This document shows, piece by piece, positions 50,181 through 62,099 of a stretch of 64,000 nucleotides of DNA; position 1 is the first letter of the stretch; every line of letters starts with the position of its first letter. The translations under genes and the position numbers were made by a program. Below the pieces are notes generated by a model. The model did no database searches, was not told where the DNA came from, and saw only the letters and a program-made list of their open reading frames with translations. The DNA is taken from the NCBI GenBank assembly GCA_907163375.1, contig CAJQUW010011052.1, forward strand, positions 62,001 to 126,000. Direction: 5' to 3'. Origin of the DNA: Prostheceraeus crozeri. Taxonomy: Eukaryota > Platyhelminthes > Polycladida > Euryleptidae.

Positions 50181-51833
50181 TTGTTATTGCGAAAACTGGG
50201 CAAATAGGATTGTCAGTTGTGGCAGTGTTGGAAACATAAAACCGGGGCTTAACAGGCTGATGACCCACTCTACTACTAATTATCAAATGGTGGGCAATAG
50301 TAAGGAATAACTTGCAAGAAAATGGAAAATGTCTATTTCCATGCCATGCAGAGAGTTTGGACTCCCTACCGATCATATTTTTATCGAATTTTCGGACGAA
50401 GTGCCCGACCCGACACATTCTTAGTTGATTTACGGGAAAGACGGATTGTACAGAAAGTAATTGTCTCTGGAGTGACATCTGCCAGGTGTGCACAGTGCAG
50501 CCGTTAAAAAGTAGACTCAACCCGAAATTTTCCATGGAAAATCGAACCTGACCCCGAAATGTGTCTAAAGAAGCCAGAACCAGACCCGACTTTACCCGAA
50601 AATCATCATCGAGGTAAAAATGTTCCCATAATTGTGTTCATCAAATTGGTTTATTACGCCTTTAAAGTCAATTTTATTTATTTCATTTCCATAAGTTCTA
50701 CATTAAAACGCACTTATAAGTTCAGACGCATTAATCTATCGAAATGCATATAATAATCATAAATGTGGACGCATGAAATTCCTGAAGAACTGCTGAAATA
50801 CAGAAGGACATCTATTTATAGTAGAATTCTACATAAGTCAGCAATAATTTCATAAATGAAAATTTAAGTGTTGTCGTAATAAATATCCCATCAAACTAGG
50901 ATTTCAAGCAATTAGCGAAAATATAGTGTGTGGGCTGTAGGCCTATAAATGAGCATAAAATAAAGTTAAGGTAGTCTTATAATCAATTTTGCACGCAGGA
51001 TGGTTAAGAAAATGATCTTTGCTTTGCATATTAACAGAATATAATCAGATAATAATGTCATTAAGAAAAGAAACGAAGTAAATTAGATGGTGGAATTTTT
51101 CCATGAGATTCACCAATAGCATCGTCTACTCAGTTTTGACTAATGCGTCATTTCACATTTTTCATTCCAAAAATTGAAAAATTTTTATTTCACGTCTAAA
51201 CCAAAAACCCCAAACATTTCTGAACAAATGCGAACCCGAAAAAAATCTAACCCGATCGGCTTTGGGTCCTGACAGCACACCTCTAGTACTTAACCATCAT
51301 CTAGGTAGGCTTTACTGTTGTTATAACAACGCATATTCACGACTCCAAGACGTAGCATTGCTTTCAATATGTACATGTCCGTTCTAATCCTTATATATTG
51401 TTGAGGGTCGGATTTCTATGCTTTAGTTTCTATTGACGGTCATATAATTTGCAGATACAATCGTACTAGTGCAGCCTACCCCAAAAAGAACAAAACGATT
51501 TTTACTGAGAAAGTGTGGGGTACCAATTATATGACAAAAAACGTCCTTGATTGTCTAAAAATTGCTTTATTGACAAAAGTAGTGCACATATTGACTTCAT
51601 TCGTCTTTATCAAGTTGATTGACTATTTAAACTTTCGACTTATAATTGAAAGATTGTTGATATGAAAGTTTTCTCAAACGAAGAATTCATAAGGAAAGTT
51701 TAAAGTTGATTGATGGATTTAACGCATAATGAGAGGAACCGATGAAGAATAAAAATTCCAAAAGTAAGATGGTCCGCAAACAATCTTCGCGAGCAATTTC
51801 TTTTTTATGGAGGAACCGGCATTTCCTCTTGTG
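50181..51833. other. Region without genes; CCCGA-rich element remnant
   Basis: Between about 50485 and 51282 the ends read AGGTGTGC and the inverse GCACACCT, and inside are ACCCGACCC and AACCCGAAAA motifs (50400-50600, 51225-51262). This looks like a small non-autonomous DNA transposon; no clear target duplication. The rest shows nothing. Confidence 0.35.
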
Positions 51834-52979
51834 CTATGGTATAATTGCTATGATGATGAATATAAGAGATGTAACGGCGAATAAAACTCTGTCAAGTGTG
51901 ATGTGAACAGACAGCCATTTATCACTTTCACCACCAGGAAATTTTACAAGCGTTGGTAAGCAGAGTGACAGCTTAATCCGTTGAAAGACTTCTGTGATTT
52001 TGCTTTTGAGGTCGAATATTGTTGTAATTCTGTGAAGAAAATTTGTGTTAAACACTGTAACAACTAGGACGATGCAGTTGAGGACGATAACTGCACAATT
52101 CAATCTGACTAACTTCGCACCGCCTCCGAATTGTATGTCTGGCATCGAATGGATAACTGAAATCAAAGTTATGGCGGCCAACATAACGGCAGCGTTTAGA
52201 AATAAACGTTCTTGATATTTGAAAATAAGCAACCATTGAAGCAAAACAACAAGACCAATAACTATAGTAGGGGCATAAATGATAGTAGATCGAGGTCTAA
52301 CTCTATCCACAGTCACTTTAACGATTCGATGACTAAATGCATCTGCGCCCGACGCATCGTAATGATAGACTCTGGTAGCAATGTTGTATTTCCAAATGCC
52401 GTCTGTTTCAAACCTGTCTGTATTGAAGCAATTATCCCAGTTGCCATTGCAATTCAGAGACACATATTTCCATGAGAAAAATGTAAGATAGCAATCGTAA
52501 GAATTAACTGGGAATGATTCAGGATCTCGAACATAGCAACGAAGCAAATGAGTTGGTGTGTCATAGCAAGTCATTTTTCCGGAGCTTGTCATGATAAACT
52601 GTTGACAGCCTAATTTCACATCCTTTCTATTAATTGCAACGACGTATGGAATCCAAAGCTTTTCTATTCCTAATCCAGGATCAACTTCAGTTAGTGTGTT
52701 GACACCTTTGTAACTACTGGGTGTCCATTTCAAGCGAACGTCTGTCCAGGAGTATTTCAGTTGCCATTTTGCTTTCATTATGTGAGTTCCTTCATCAAAG
52801 CTGAGCACACCACTCGTGATATTCAATTCCACAGGAATACTTGCGTTCTGAGTCATTCTTGGGGCAACGCTTGGTAGATAATCTTTGAAAAGTTTGGAAT
52901 TTAATCTTCCCTTCACGTCAACCGAAATGCATTTTTGGACAAGTAAAGTGACAATTAGGAGCAGCACTTGAGACCTCAT
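51834..52979 (-). CDS. Cys-loop ligand-gated ion channel subunit, nicotinic-receptor-like, single exon
   Basis: 381 residues. Signal peptide (1-20, MRSQVLLLIVTLLVQKC). Extracellular domain with WTDVRLKWTPSSYKGV (about 78-92) and IEKLWIPYVVAINR, the loop region of nicotinic receptors. Cys-loop CYVRDPESFPVNSYDC (148-163; one residue longer than usual). Four membrane segments at about 232-253, 259-279, 290-313 and 363-381; the last ends at the C-terminus. The intracellular loop M3-M4 is short (about 50 residues). No adjacent Cys pair in loop C, so a non-alpha-type or divergent ligand site. No introns, unlike most such genes, so possibly a retrocopy that stayed functional. The frame is fully open. 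Confidence 0.85.
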   Translation of the reverse strand: MRSQVLLLIVTLLVQKCISVDVKGRLNSKLFKDYLPSVAPRMTQNASIPVELNITSGVLSFDEGTHIMKAKWQLKYSWTDVRLKWTPSSYKGVNTLTEVDPGLGIEKLWIPYVVAINRKDVKLGCQQFIMTSSGKMTCYDTPTHLLRCYVRDPESFPVNSYDCYLTFFSWKYVSLNCNGNWDNCFNTDRFETDGIWKYNIATRVYHYDASGADAFSHRIVKVTVDRVRPRSTIIYAPTIVIGLVVLLQWLLIFKYQERLFLNAAVMLAAITLISVIHSMPDIQFGGGAKLVRLNCAVIVLNCIVLVVTVFNTNFLHRITTIFDLKSKITEVFQRIKLSLCLPTLVKFPGGESDKWLSVHITLDRVLFAVTSLIFIIIAIIP

Positions 52980-54049
52980 CTCTTCCCGATCAAATGAGTG
53001 TGCCAGTATTTGGTCATGACCAGTAATTCAGACGAATAATGTAAATTGATGCGAATTTATTCACCATCGATGTCAATTCTTGTTCATCGCATAATGAGAT
53101 TTCAACCAAATAACACCTACGTGTATGTTGCATTCTATATTAGCAGTCGAGACCGTCCTCCTATCAATTGTCTTTATGTCCAAAAAAATTATTGTGGAAA
53201 ATATATTATTTTGCCACCGATATGAAAAACTTCTGCCGCATCGTCCATCGGTAAATTCTCTGTCTGAAGTGTGAAAAATACATGTACTGAACATGAAATG
53301 TGCATCAGCAAAATACTAGAAAATGAGAATTCATGATAGCCTTCTTTTTGTATCTATTCTACAATACAATTCACGAAATTTATGAAACATGTAATAGCGT
53401 CATCAGTTGATACTGACGTTATCAGTTATTCATCAATAAATCTATTGGTTTCTAATCCATAGCACTGAAAAATTGTTAAAGCGGTCAAAGGTCCATTCCC
53501 ACCGGACGCGGCGCGGCGGTGTCCAGACGTTTCTTTCAGAACCTTAACAAACCTATGTGGCTGTTCACACAAAACGCACGGGACCCCGCGTCGAAGTAAT
53601 TTCAGAGAAAAGTTCTGCAATGACGCGCGGTTTGCTTACGAGATAGGAAAATCCATCCCGCGCCAAGCCGCATTGCGGCTTGCTCTACCTCTCGCACTGA
53701 AACCTGACACCATATGTTGCCAGATGTTTGTGCAGAGAAATGACTGACTTTCGACATAGCTATCCGACAATTCTGATATTCTGTGAGGACAATTTGACCA
53801 AATGAACATCGAAACCCCTCTCAGTGCACAAGTGCCTGAAAGTTTTCATATTTTGTCAACCATGAAATCGAATTCATGAATGCATTTGGAGATGAATGGT
53901 ATTTTACTTAGGCCTACTGCAAAGCGAGTATCGGAAACGACGATGAGAAACTTGTTATTGTTCTCAACCTATCTGATAATCTTCGATAGAGATAAGTTGT
54001 TTAGGTTGTAAAGGTTAGTAATGGTTATTTGACTGGTCCAGGACAAGCA
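52980..54049. other. Region without genes; GC-rich patch
   Basis: 53490-53690 contains CCACCGGACGCGGCGCGGCG, much more GC-rich than its surroundings; possibly the end of a transposon family with GC-rich ends. Otherwise no gene or repeat recognised. Confidence 0.35.
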
Positions 54050-54118
54050 TTTAAAAAAAATCAAGTACCTTTTTTACCTCTAAAATCACCAATTTACGGG
54101 CCAAAATAGATGCGAAAA

Positions 54119-54265
54119 TGGGAAAAATACAAAAAATAGGAAAGTACCTTAAATTTATAAAAATACAAATGGGAAAAATACTAAAATAGGAAAGTACCTT
54201 AAATTTATAAAAATACAAATGGGAAAAATACAAAAATAGGAACGCTCCTGAAATTTATAGAAATA
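54119..54265. repeat. Three tandem units of about 50-60 bp
   Basis: GGGAAAAATACAAAAATAGGAA followed by CTTAAATTTATAAAAATACAAAT-like text, three units; at the probable left side of the third element, possibly part of its terminal region. Confidence 0.7.
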
Positions 54266-54373
54266 CAAATGAGGAAAAAATGTTTATGACCCAAATGTAA
54301 TAAAAATGTATAATAAAATAATGATAATTACAAAAATTTAATATGAACAAAAATATTCATTTAAAAATGGAAG

Positions 54374-54946
54374 ATGAAAAAAACAAAAGAACCATCAGCT
54401 CCTTTATATCCGATATTGGAACAAATGGATAAAGCAAAGTGTGCAGATAGAGTCAGATACATGAAAGATAAAGAATCCCAATTATTACTTAGACTAGATC
54501 ATTATGATAGATTAAGAAAGAGATGGACGAGAGTTAAGAATGTGACACAAGGCGTTGGCGTATTGTTAACATTTTCTTTAGGCGCTCTCACTATTGTCAT
54601 TTCATATGGCGTTCTTACAATTCCTGTTGTTGCTACTACTTTAACAGGTACAGGTGTTTTTACAACTTCACTCGCAACAATGATAGATAAGTCTTTAATC
54701 AATAAGAAACGTAAATCCTTAAGTAAGAAACATGTACATGTCAATGAGGTATATGATAAACTTCATTACTACTTTCAGAGAGTGTGTGATGATAATGTTA
54801 TTACGTTAGATGAGATTGAAAAATTTGATCAAATAGCTAGAGAAGCAAATAAAATACCAAACAAGTTTTCTCAAGGCAAAGATAATAATGATGTTTTTTT
54901 AGAAGAAATAAAAACTTTATTAAACAAAACATTAGAGCATCAGTAA
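54374..54946 (+). CDS. Membrane protein of the third element, unknown
   Basis: 190 residues: a charged N-terminal 60 residues, two hydrophobic segments (about 62-82 VGVLLTFSLGALTIVISYGV and 84-105), then a helical charged C-terminal part. An in-frame choice of start is not critical. Similar two-helix proteins precede the ATPase in other invertebrate Polintons; virion membrane role is a guess. Confidence 0.5.
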   Translation: MKKTKEPSAPLYPILEQMDKAKCADRVRYMKDKESQLLLRLDHYDRLRKRWTRVKNVTQGVGVLLTFSLGALTIVISYGVLTIPVVATTLTGTGVFTTSLATMIDKSLINKKRKSLSKKHVHVNEVYDKLHYYFQRVCDDNVITLDEIEKFDQIAREANKIPNKFSQGKDNNDVFLEEIKTLLNKTLEHQ

Positions 54947-55003
54947 AGTGTTTTTGCTTTGTACCAATAATACCACAAAATTCAAATATTATATTATAAA
55001 ATA

Positions 55004-55813
55004 ATGAATACCAATGAGACAAATGAGGCAAAAATAAAACAACTAGAGGAACTAATAAAACAGAAAAAAATTATGAAGGAGAAACGTAGACAATATCGAA
55101 TGTTGCAAGTTGGCGTTGAATCTAATATGAAAGACAAAATCCAATTAGTTGAACAAGTAAAATCTGATATTAAGAAAGAACGTACAAATCATGATAAACA
55201 AATGGGTCTGATTGATCCAGTGCAGAAAACTATCTTAGATGACTATGGTCTGCTAGAAGAAAATATAAATAAGAAATTACCAAAATCTATGTTATTTGAA
55301 CATTCTACATGTTTTATAGATGGAAAGTCATCTCTTAGATTTTTTCTCGGACAAAAAGAAATATACCCAGATCCTGCTCGAGGTTTAATTTTTGCACCAG
55401 ACAAAACACCCTTTAGTTTAGACAGAAATTTCGTGGATTTATTAAGAGGAGCGGAGTTAGATAAATATCATGCTGATGATCTACTGAAATATAAAGCTAT
55501 GTTAGATAAAGTTAAAGCAGTAAAAACTCTTAAAAGTTATAAACAATTAGTACACTTATTGTTAATGGCATCGGTTCCAACAGCGACTGGTGTTTCAACG
55601 GGTGCTTATTCAACAGCGACGGGTGTTCCAACAGCGACTGGTTATTGTTCACCAATTGTCGCTTATTCAAAAACGGGAACAGGAGAGAGAATTGTATTTT
55701 TACCAGATGATCCACAAGAATTAATGAATAGATTACAGATTTTATTAGCTGCAGCAAAAGAAGGACATAACTCTAGCTTTAACGAGATACATGCAATATC
55801 GAAACGGTTATAG
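55004..55813 (+). CDS. Coiled-coil structural-type protein of the third element
   Basis: 269 residues: N-terminal coiled coil (IKQLEELIKQKKIMKEKRRQ), a middle with IYPDPARGLIFAPDKTPF, a short Thr/Gly/Ala repeat (VSTGAYSTATGVPTATG), and the C-terminal pattern FLPDDPQELMNRLQILLAAA with EGHNSS.NEI, which I know from Polinton proteins of cnidarians and other invertebrates. The function is not known. Confidence 0.55.
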   Translation: MNTNETNEAKIKQLEELIKQKKIMKEKRRQYRMLQVGVESNMKDKIQLVEQVKSDIKKERTNHDKQMGLIDPVQKTILDDYGLLEENINKKLPKSMLFEHSTCFIDGKSSLRFFLGQKEIYPDPARGLIFAPDKTPFSLDRNFVDLLRGAELDKYHADDLLKYKAMLDKVKAVKTLKSYKQLVHLLLMASVPTATGVSTGAYSTATGVPTATGYCSPIVAYSKTGTGERIVFLPDDPQELMNRLQILLAAAKEGHNSSFNEIHAISKRL

Positions 55814-55872
55814 GAAAAGAACGTTATAAGTGAAGAAGACTACCAAAATTTATCTAAATTATTTAGTTAAAA

Positions 55873-56401
55873 ATGTCTTCGGCAGAACTAGAAAAAATTA
55901 ATAAACATTTAGAAAATTTAACCGAGATTTTAACCTCATCAAAATTTAGTACGACATTAAAATTTATAGCAACAACCAGCAGATATAGAACCAGCAGTAA
56001 ATAAATTTTCTCTTACTTTAGATGAAAATCATCAAGTTGATTTTAATCATGATAGATCATTGTCGAAACTATAAGGATTTAAAAAGAAACTCTATGCACA
56101 AGGTTTTCATATCAGTGAAAATATACCTAAAATAACTGAAATAAATTCAATCAACGTTCAGTGTGATATTATAGAAGGTGATTATGTTAATGGAAAGCTA
56201 ACAAATAATATCTTCAGTTATCCAGCATTTACAGTTCCGATTGGTAACAGTTTAAATGTAATCCCAAAATCATTAATATGTTTTCCAGTTACACGAAAAA
56301 CAATTAATTCCATTACCATTAGAATAACAGATGAGAAAGGAAAGGCAATAAATTTTGGAGGTGAAGAGATTATGATAGATCTATTATTACCAGAGGTTTA
56401 A
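55873..56401 (+). pseudogene. Structural-type protein with 'D..G..INF.GEEI' C-terminal module
   Basis: N-terminal helical part (MSSAELEKINKHLENLTEIL) and C-terminal part with VQCDIIEGDYVNGKL, ICFPVTRKTINSITIRITDE and AINFGGEEIMIDLLL. The last module resembles, in pattern, the C-terminus of 388-1242. Broken about twice. Confidence 0.5.
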
Positions 56402-56422
56402 TTAAAAATATTGACTTAAAAA

Positions 56423-57199
56423 ATGAGTGAAAACAGTTCTGTAAAATTTCCACTAAACAAGAAAGTGAAATTCAATCATCATCCCAACCTATCCAGTAAG
56501 GTTTTAGCAGTTATCTGTGGAAGATCAGGTTGTGGGAAAACGTATCTATTATTTAAAATTCTCACGACACCAAACTTTTTGGATTATAACAATCTTATCA
56601 TTTATACAACAACAGTAGACCAACCTATTTACCAATTCTTGAAATATGGTTTTGAAAATAATTTTACCAAATCAGCTATAGCTTCACTGTTTGAAGAATA
56701 TGAAAAATCGGAGTATGAAGAAGAAATAAATTCCTGGTGTGAAGAAGCAACGAAAAATAAACAACTAGCAGAACCCAATAAAAATAAACACATATCGATA
56801 CAATTAATAGATGATAGTGGTAATATGCAAGATCCTAGTAAACTAAATAAAACGAAAAAACATTGTGCTGTGTTTGATGATTGTGTTAATAACAAAGATC
56901 AGGCAGTTCAGAGAAATTATTTTACAAGAGGTCGACACAATAACTGTAGTGTCTTTTATTTGACACAAAGTATGTATTCACTAGATGGCAGCGTTATTAG
57001 AAAGAATGCTAATATTTTTATGCTTTTCGAAATTAATTCAAGAAACCTAAGTGATTTGTTAAGAGACTTATGTATAAGAGATAAAGATGATTTTAAACAA
57101 TCTTGCAGTAATGCTTGGTCAAACGATTATGGATTTATTACAATCAATATTGATAAAAAAGTACATGATAGAGTTATAGAACATTTTTTCACAGAGTGA
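56423..57199 (+). CDS. Genome-packaging ATPase of the third element
   Basis: 258 residues. Walker A GRSGCGKT (about residues 36-43), Walker B HCAVFDDCV (about 148), then FTRGRHNNCSVFYLTQSMYS with the Gln sensor of the A32/FtsK-HerA family. Clearly diverged from the 37695-38312 ATPase, which shows the lineages are distinct. The frame is open. Confidence 0.85.
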   Translation: MSENSSVKFPLNKKVKFNHHPNLSSKVLAVICGRSGCGKTYLLFKILTTPNFLDYNNLIIYTTTVDQPIYQFLKYGFENNFTKSAIASLFEEYEKSEYEEEINSWCEEATKNKQLAEPNKNKHISIQLIDDSGNMQDPSKLNKTKKHCAVFDDCVNNKDQAVQRNYFTRGRHNNCSVFYLTQSMYSLDGSVIRKNANIFMLFEINSRNLSDLLRDLCIRDKDDFKQSCSNAWSNDYGFITINIDKKVHDRVIEHFFTE

Positions 57200-57269
57200 A
57201 ACTCTGAATCGAACAATTGTTCTCTGACTAGATGTTTAAAAAATTAAAAAGGTACAGTAGTTATTACAT

Positions 57270-60200
57270 CAGGTAAATTTTTCTTTTATCATCAAATGGA
57301 TCTAATGCTAATTTATGTTCCTCTTTTAAGTACATTTTATGTTTCTTTGAACAAAGTCTATAATTACATGTTGATTTTATTTCATTATTAAACAATGCCT
57401 TCTCATAATCTTGAAATGTTATTTGTTTAGCTATTGATGCTTTTGAAATTCCTTTTAATGTTTTAGATGTTTTAGACTTTGTATTATAACAATAACATTT
57501 GGTTTTTAGAAATACAGCTTCTGTTATGTACTCTTCATTTCCTTCTAGCTCATCTTTTACTTTACATAAATCAGAAGGATGAATGATATCTTTTACTTTA
57601 TTAATTTCTTCATCAAGTGAAGAATTATACGGTATTGTTAATTCTAAGAAAACAGAATCGGTATCTGTAAAGTGTAGTTTATAGTTCTGACCATAAGCAG
57701 ATGCTAAATGATCATATATAAAATTTTACATAGATAGTTTAGCTAGTTCTAATATAGTAAATCCTATAAAATTAAACTTGTTATGTTTTACAATGCTTCT
57801 TCTTAGATGTACAGCACACAGATTATCACTAAATCTAGTAGTTCTCTTATATGTTGGTTTTCTTGTTAAATTTTGAAATAGATCTTTATTATAAACTATT
57901 TCAATATTTTGTCTATTACGTACATTTTCTAAAGTTTTACCATAAAATGCGTTATTCATTAATTTAAAGAATACGTTTCCAAAATCATCTTTATTTCTCT
58001 TAGCTATTTTACGTTTTTCAATATTAAATTCTATATAATTTTTTAACCACTTAGATTTCTTATATACTAATTTTCGGTGTATTTTAGTGAGAATCATTCC
58101 ATGATCTAAATACCAATCTAACATTCTTCCTTCAACAACATACTTTTCTTTATTACTTTGTGTTAACATGAGCTTCTTTGTTGGTCTGTATTTTTTAGGT
58201 AATATAGACTTTTGATAATCTGTAAAATCATCTATGTTAGATATTTTATTTTCAGGACAGAATGGAAAATATTTTGTTGTATCTTTTATTTCATCAGGGT
58301 ATCGTAAATCAACTTCATATACGTAACCATATCCATCTTCAATAGTTCGTTCGTACTTATCATTACCACTCAATTCCATTTCACCTGTAGGCAATTCTTG
58401 TATCATGCAAGAAGAATATAAGCTATTAAATCATAATATGACAAATAGTTTTCTCTCATAAACTCATCAATTGCATTTTCACGTTCTACTCCTTCTCGTT
58501 TCGTTCGAAAAATTTCTAATATCTTTTCTTTCTCCTCTAGTGACAGAGGTTTCATTATTCCATATTCTTGTGGGTTTACTTTCTTGTTATAACATTTAAC
58601 ATATCTATTACCTAAAACTGATGAAACTCCACCTCTAATTCCAGATTCAAAGAATAACAATTTATCGTAAGAACTTTCTTTATAGTATTTCAGTTTAATA
58701 TCAGTAAATTTCAATCCTGCTAACCATGTTAAACCTGGTGTAGAATAGCAATAACATGGATCTATTCCGTAATATTCTATACACATATCACGAAAGTTTT
58801 CAAATAGATCAGCTAGTATTAACACATCCATCTGAAGATATTTCATTGTATAATCATACATTGTTCTACAATTTAACTCTTTCCAATTCTTTTAAGCTTC
58901 TGCATAATCTTCTTCAGACAGTTGTGATTGTTTTAATGTTGTTTTAAATTTGTCACGTGAAGGAAGTTGTTGTTCTTGCATTATTTCATTTATTCTATTT
59001 ATATCAGTCTTCGACTGTAAACCGCAGGTTATAGCTCCAGTTAAATCAGTCTTCGAATGTGAACCGCAGGTTAAATATTCACATTGAAATATGCCTTTTA
59101 GAAGCTTCAAGTTATATTTACTTAATATTTTACATTGTTCAGGTTTCAATGTTTTTCCCATGAACTCTAATGAATAAGGAGTAAAATATCTAAATGCATC
59201 TAATATTCTAATACTCCCAAATTGAATTGAAAAGTATTCTTCTTCTGTTTTACATAGTACGTTTGTTCTTAATTGCTGTAATGTTTCAGATGAAAATAAA
59301 TCGTTTATTATTAAATGGAAATCATACTTAGAACCATTGTAGAAATATAAAGGAACAAAGTTATATCCAAATTTGTTTGCATTAAGATTACAAGAATTAT
59401 GTGCTGCACCTCTATATAATCCATTAAGATGATCATGATCCTTTACTTTGTCGGCAGGACCGTCGCTTTGCTTATAAGTTGTAAATTCTTTACCACAGTA
59501 ATAACAATTCTTTTCATTATTAAATTGCACTAATTGTTCAGACGTTAATGGAAGCATTGGTTTATTTGTTTTAAGCAATTGTGAAAGACGTCCTTGTAAT
59601 TCTTCTATTGTGTTAACAAACTTTATTGCACTGTCCTCACCATAGTACTGATAATATTCTGATTTAAATAATTCGGGGTAATTTGAATGAATGTACATTC
59701 CCCAACATAATGGTTTCTGCTCAAACAAATGCTTGCTAGTACTTTGTTCTGTAATTTTGACATTATATGCTTCAAAATCACAATATATTGTAAAGGGTAC
59801 TTTATTTTTGAAATACCATTTACTGTATTCTAAATAATCTTCTTTTGGAAACGTATTTCTGACTGCTTCATTTTCTTGACAATTTGCAAAGTGATTATTC
59901 AATGCTTGTTCAATTCTAAAACTTATCATACATTGAAGACAGGGGAAATTAGCATTATCTGAAGTTTTTGTAAATATAGAAACAACTTTGCATAATATGT
60001 AATGTTTTTTATAACATAATATATTTGCTTGTGCTGGTTGTTCTAACATCTGTAACTGTTGTTGATATTGCTGCTGTAGCATCTGTAACTATTGATATTG
60101 CTGCTGTAACATCTGTAACTGTTGTTGACATTGCTGTTCTAACATCTGTAACTGTTGTTGATATTGCTGTTCTAACATCTGTAACTGTTGATATTGCTGC

Positions 60201-61504
60201 TGTAACATCTGTAACTGTTGTTGATATTGCTGCTGTAGCATCTGTAACTGTTGTTGATATTGCTGTTCTAACATCTGTAACTGTTCTAACATCTGTAACT
60301 GTTGTTGATATTGCTGTTCTAGCATCTGTAATTGCTGTTGATATCCAGAAGTAAAACCGCGTCCTTTATAATTATTATGATTAACCATTATGGGTGTTAA
60401 TGTTTTTATAATTTCATATTTTTCAGTACATATTACATTTCCTTTGTAAATAATATTATGATGCATGTAATTTCCTCTTTCATTGTATACTATTTCTGTT
60501 TGGCATAAATTTTTGTTATTCAAATAAAATTCTTCTAAGTTGTTATTAACTTCAATATCTCCGGGATATAAGGGAGTAACATCACCAATAGAAACATACG
60601 TCACATTTAATTCAAAAACATTTACTTCTATTATATGTTTGTTCTTTTTATGAAACTTTGTTGGCTTATTATAATCATATGGAAATTCATCTAATCCATC
60701 AGAAAGATCAAATTCATTTACGTATTCTTCTTTTTTTTAATGACTTAGTCTTTCTTTGTGATATCGTGCAGGATGTAAATGTGCTATAACACTCCACAGA
60801 AAACAATAGTTGTCGTCGTTTTGTATGTTAATTATTTGTAGTGAACTGAAAGGTAGGGGTATGTAACTACCTCCAGTATTATTTTTATATTTATTAATTA
60901 CTAATTTCTTGGATACTATTCTAACAAGCTTCCAACTAGATTCACGCAACTGAGCTTCAGTTATAGCATCCTTTAATTTATTTATCATTGTTTCAAATAT
61001 GGGTTGTATATTATTTACATTATGAATTTCTTGTGTTTTACTGAAATGGCCTTGTACAATTTCTTCAATATTTCCATCAGGTCCAGTCTTTGTGTAACGT
61101 ACTTCCACATTCATATAACATTTGAACGATTTTCTAAATATACTATAAAAGTTGGATAGAATATCATAAAAAGTTTCATCGGTTTCGACAGATCAATCAT
61201 ACTCATAAATGTCACTTTGTTCGGGGTCATCATATAAATACTTTATATCTATTTCAGGTTCATCTATTACACTAAAAACTTTTTTATATTCTGAATGTGA
61301 ATAATCATCAAATACTCTTTTAACTTCTATATCAGTAGGTAATGTTTTTAGATAGTTTATATATTCATTCATTCTCTTTATATCACTTGTATTATGATGT
61401 TCTACATTCTGTAAATGCAAACGACTCTTCAAATGAGATTTGTAACCTCTAGGCGTCTGTAACTGTTTTTTACATATGCTACAATATCGGTTACCCTCCT
61501 CCAT
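57270..61504 (-). pseudogene. polB: PolB gene region of the third element
   Basis: All parts run in one direction: an N-terminal C2H2 finger (CSICKKQLQTPRGYKSHLKSR), an N-terminal domain with the Cys segment IQNDDNYCFLWSVIAHLHP, a Gln/Leu/Met repeat region, a Cys-pair finger, exonuclease I TIYCDFEAYN, HNH-like KVKDHDHLNGLYRGAAHNSC, exonuclease II YFYNGSKYDFHLII, exonuclease III MKYLQMDVLILADLF, motif B NNAFYGKTLENVRN and motif C TDTDSVFLEL. The full set of polymerase parts is recognisable, but the gene is broken into many frames and is dead. Confidence 0.85.
60025..60350 (-). repeat. Gln/Leu/Met-coding minisatellite in PolB
   Basis: About ten imperfect 30-33-bp units encoding LQMLEQQYQQQ. 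The plus strand reads as CTGTAACTGTTGTTGATATTG repeats. Unit number is likely variable. Confidence 0.85.
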
Positions 61505-61561
61505 TTTACTTTTTTTAATAAAAAATTTATGTTTTACTTTTTAATAAAAAAATTTATGTTT

Positions 61562-61882
61562 TTACATATATACAGGAATATTTAATTCATTTAATGTCTT
61601 TAGATCGTAAGCTGTTAAATGTTCTTTCTTAACCAACCACCATAAATTATTATACGCTAAAAATACTCTGAAACTTCGAAGACATGGTGGTAAGTATCCA
61701 TCTTTAATATGTGGTTTTAAACCGTGTTTTATTTTGTAGTCTTTAATGAACTCTATGTATTTATGATGGTACTGAAATTTAACTTCTTTCTTTGAATTTA
61801 CAGGATTTATAGGATGAGGATAATCTTTTAACACTGGTATGTGTTTGATGATATACTGACTATAGTCATTATGTATGGACAT
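61562..61882 (-). CDS. Small protein of the third element, unknown
   Basis: 106 residues, starting MSIHNDYSQYIIKHIPVLKD; basic and aromatic-rich, with YLPPCLRSFRVFLAYNNLWW in the middle. No family recognised. It lies just upstream of the PolB region in the same direction. Confidence 0.5.
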   Translation of the reverse strand: MSIHNDYSQYIIKHIPVLKDYPHPINPVNSKKEVKFQYHHKYIEFIKDYKIKHGLKPHIKDGYLPPCLRSFRVFLAYNNLWWLVKKEHLTAYDLKTLNELNIPVYM

Positions 61883-61910
61883 AATTTTATTTATTTTTTA
61901 AAACTAATTT

Positions 61911-62062
61911 TTAATTACGAATTAACATTGTATTTAACTTGTTAAATATTGGTTTTATATCACTTAATGTATTCTTAGTATCATCAACTAAAGGTTTCAC
62001 ATTTTTCAGTACATAATTCCTGTTCGTATAGCATCTAGTGCAGCTCTATTTTCTATATTCAT
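61911..62062 (-). pseudogene. Very small gene fossil of the third element
   Basis: About 50 codons, from MNIENRAALDAIRTG to a basic end with KLNTMLIRN; helical. Broken once. Similar tiny helical proteins occur in other Polintons; function unknown. Confidence 0.35.
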
Positions 62063-62099
62063 TTCTTTTTTTCCTATTTTTTATATGAGAAAAAATGCT

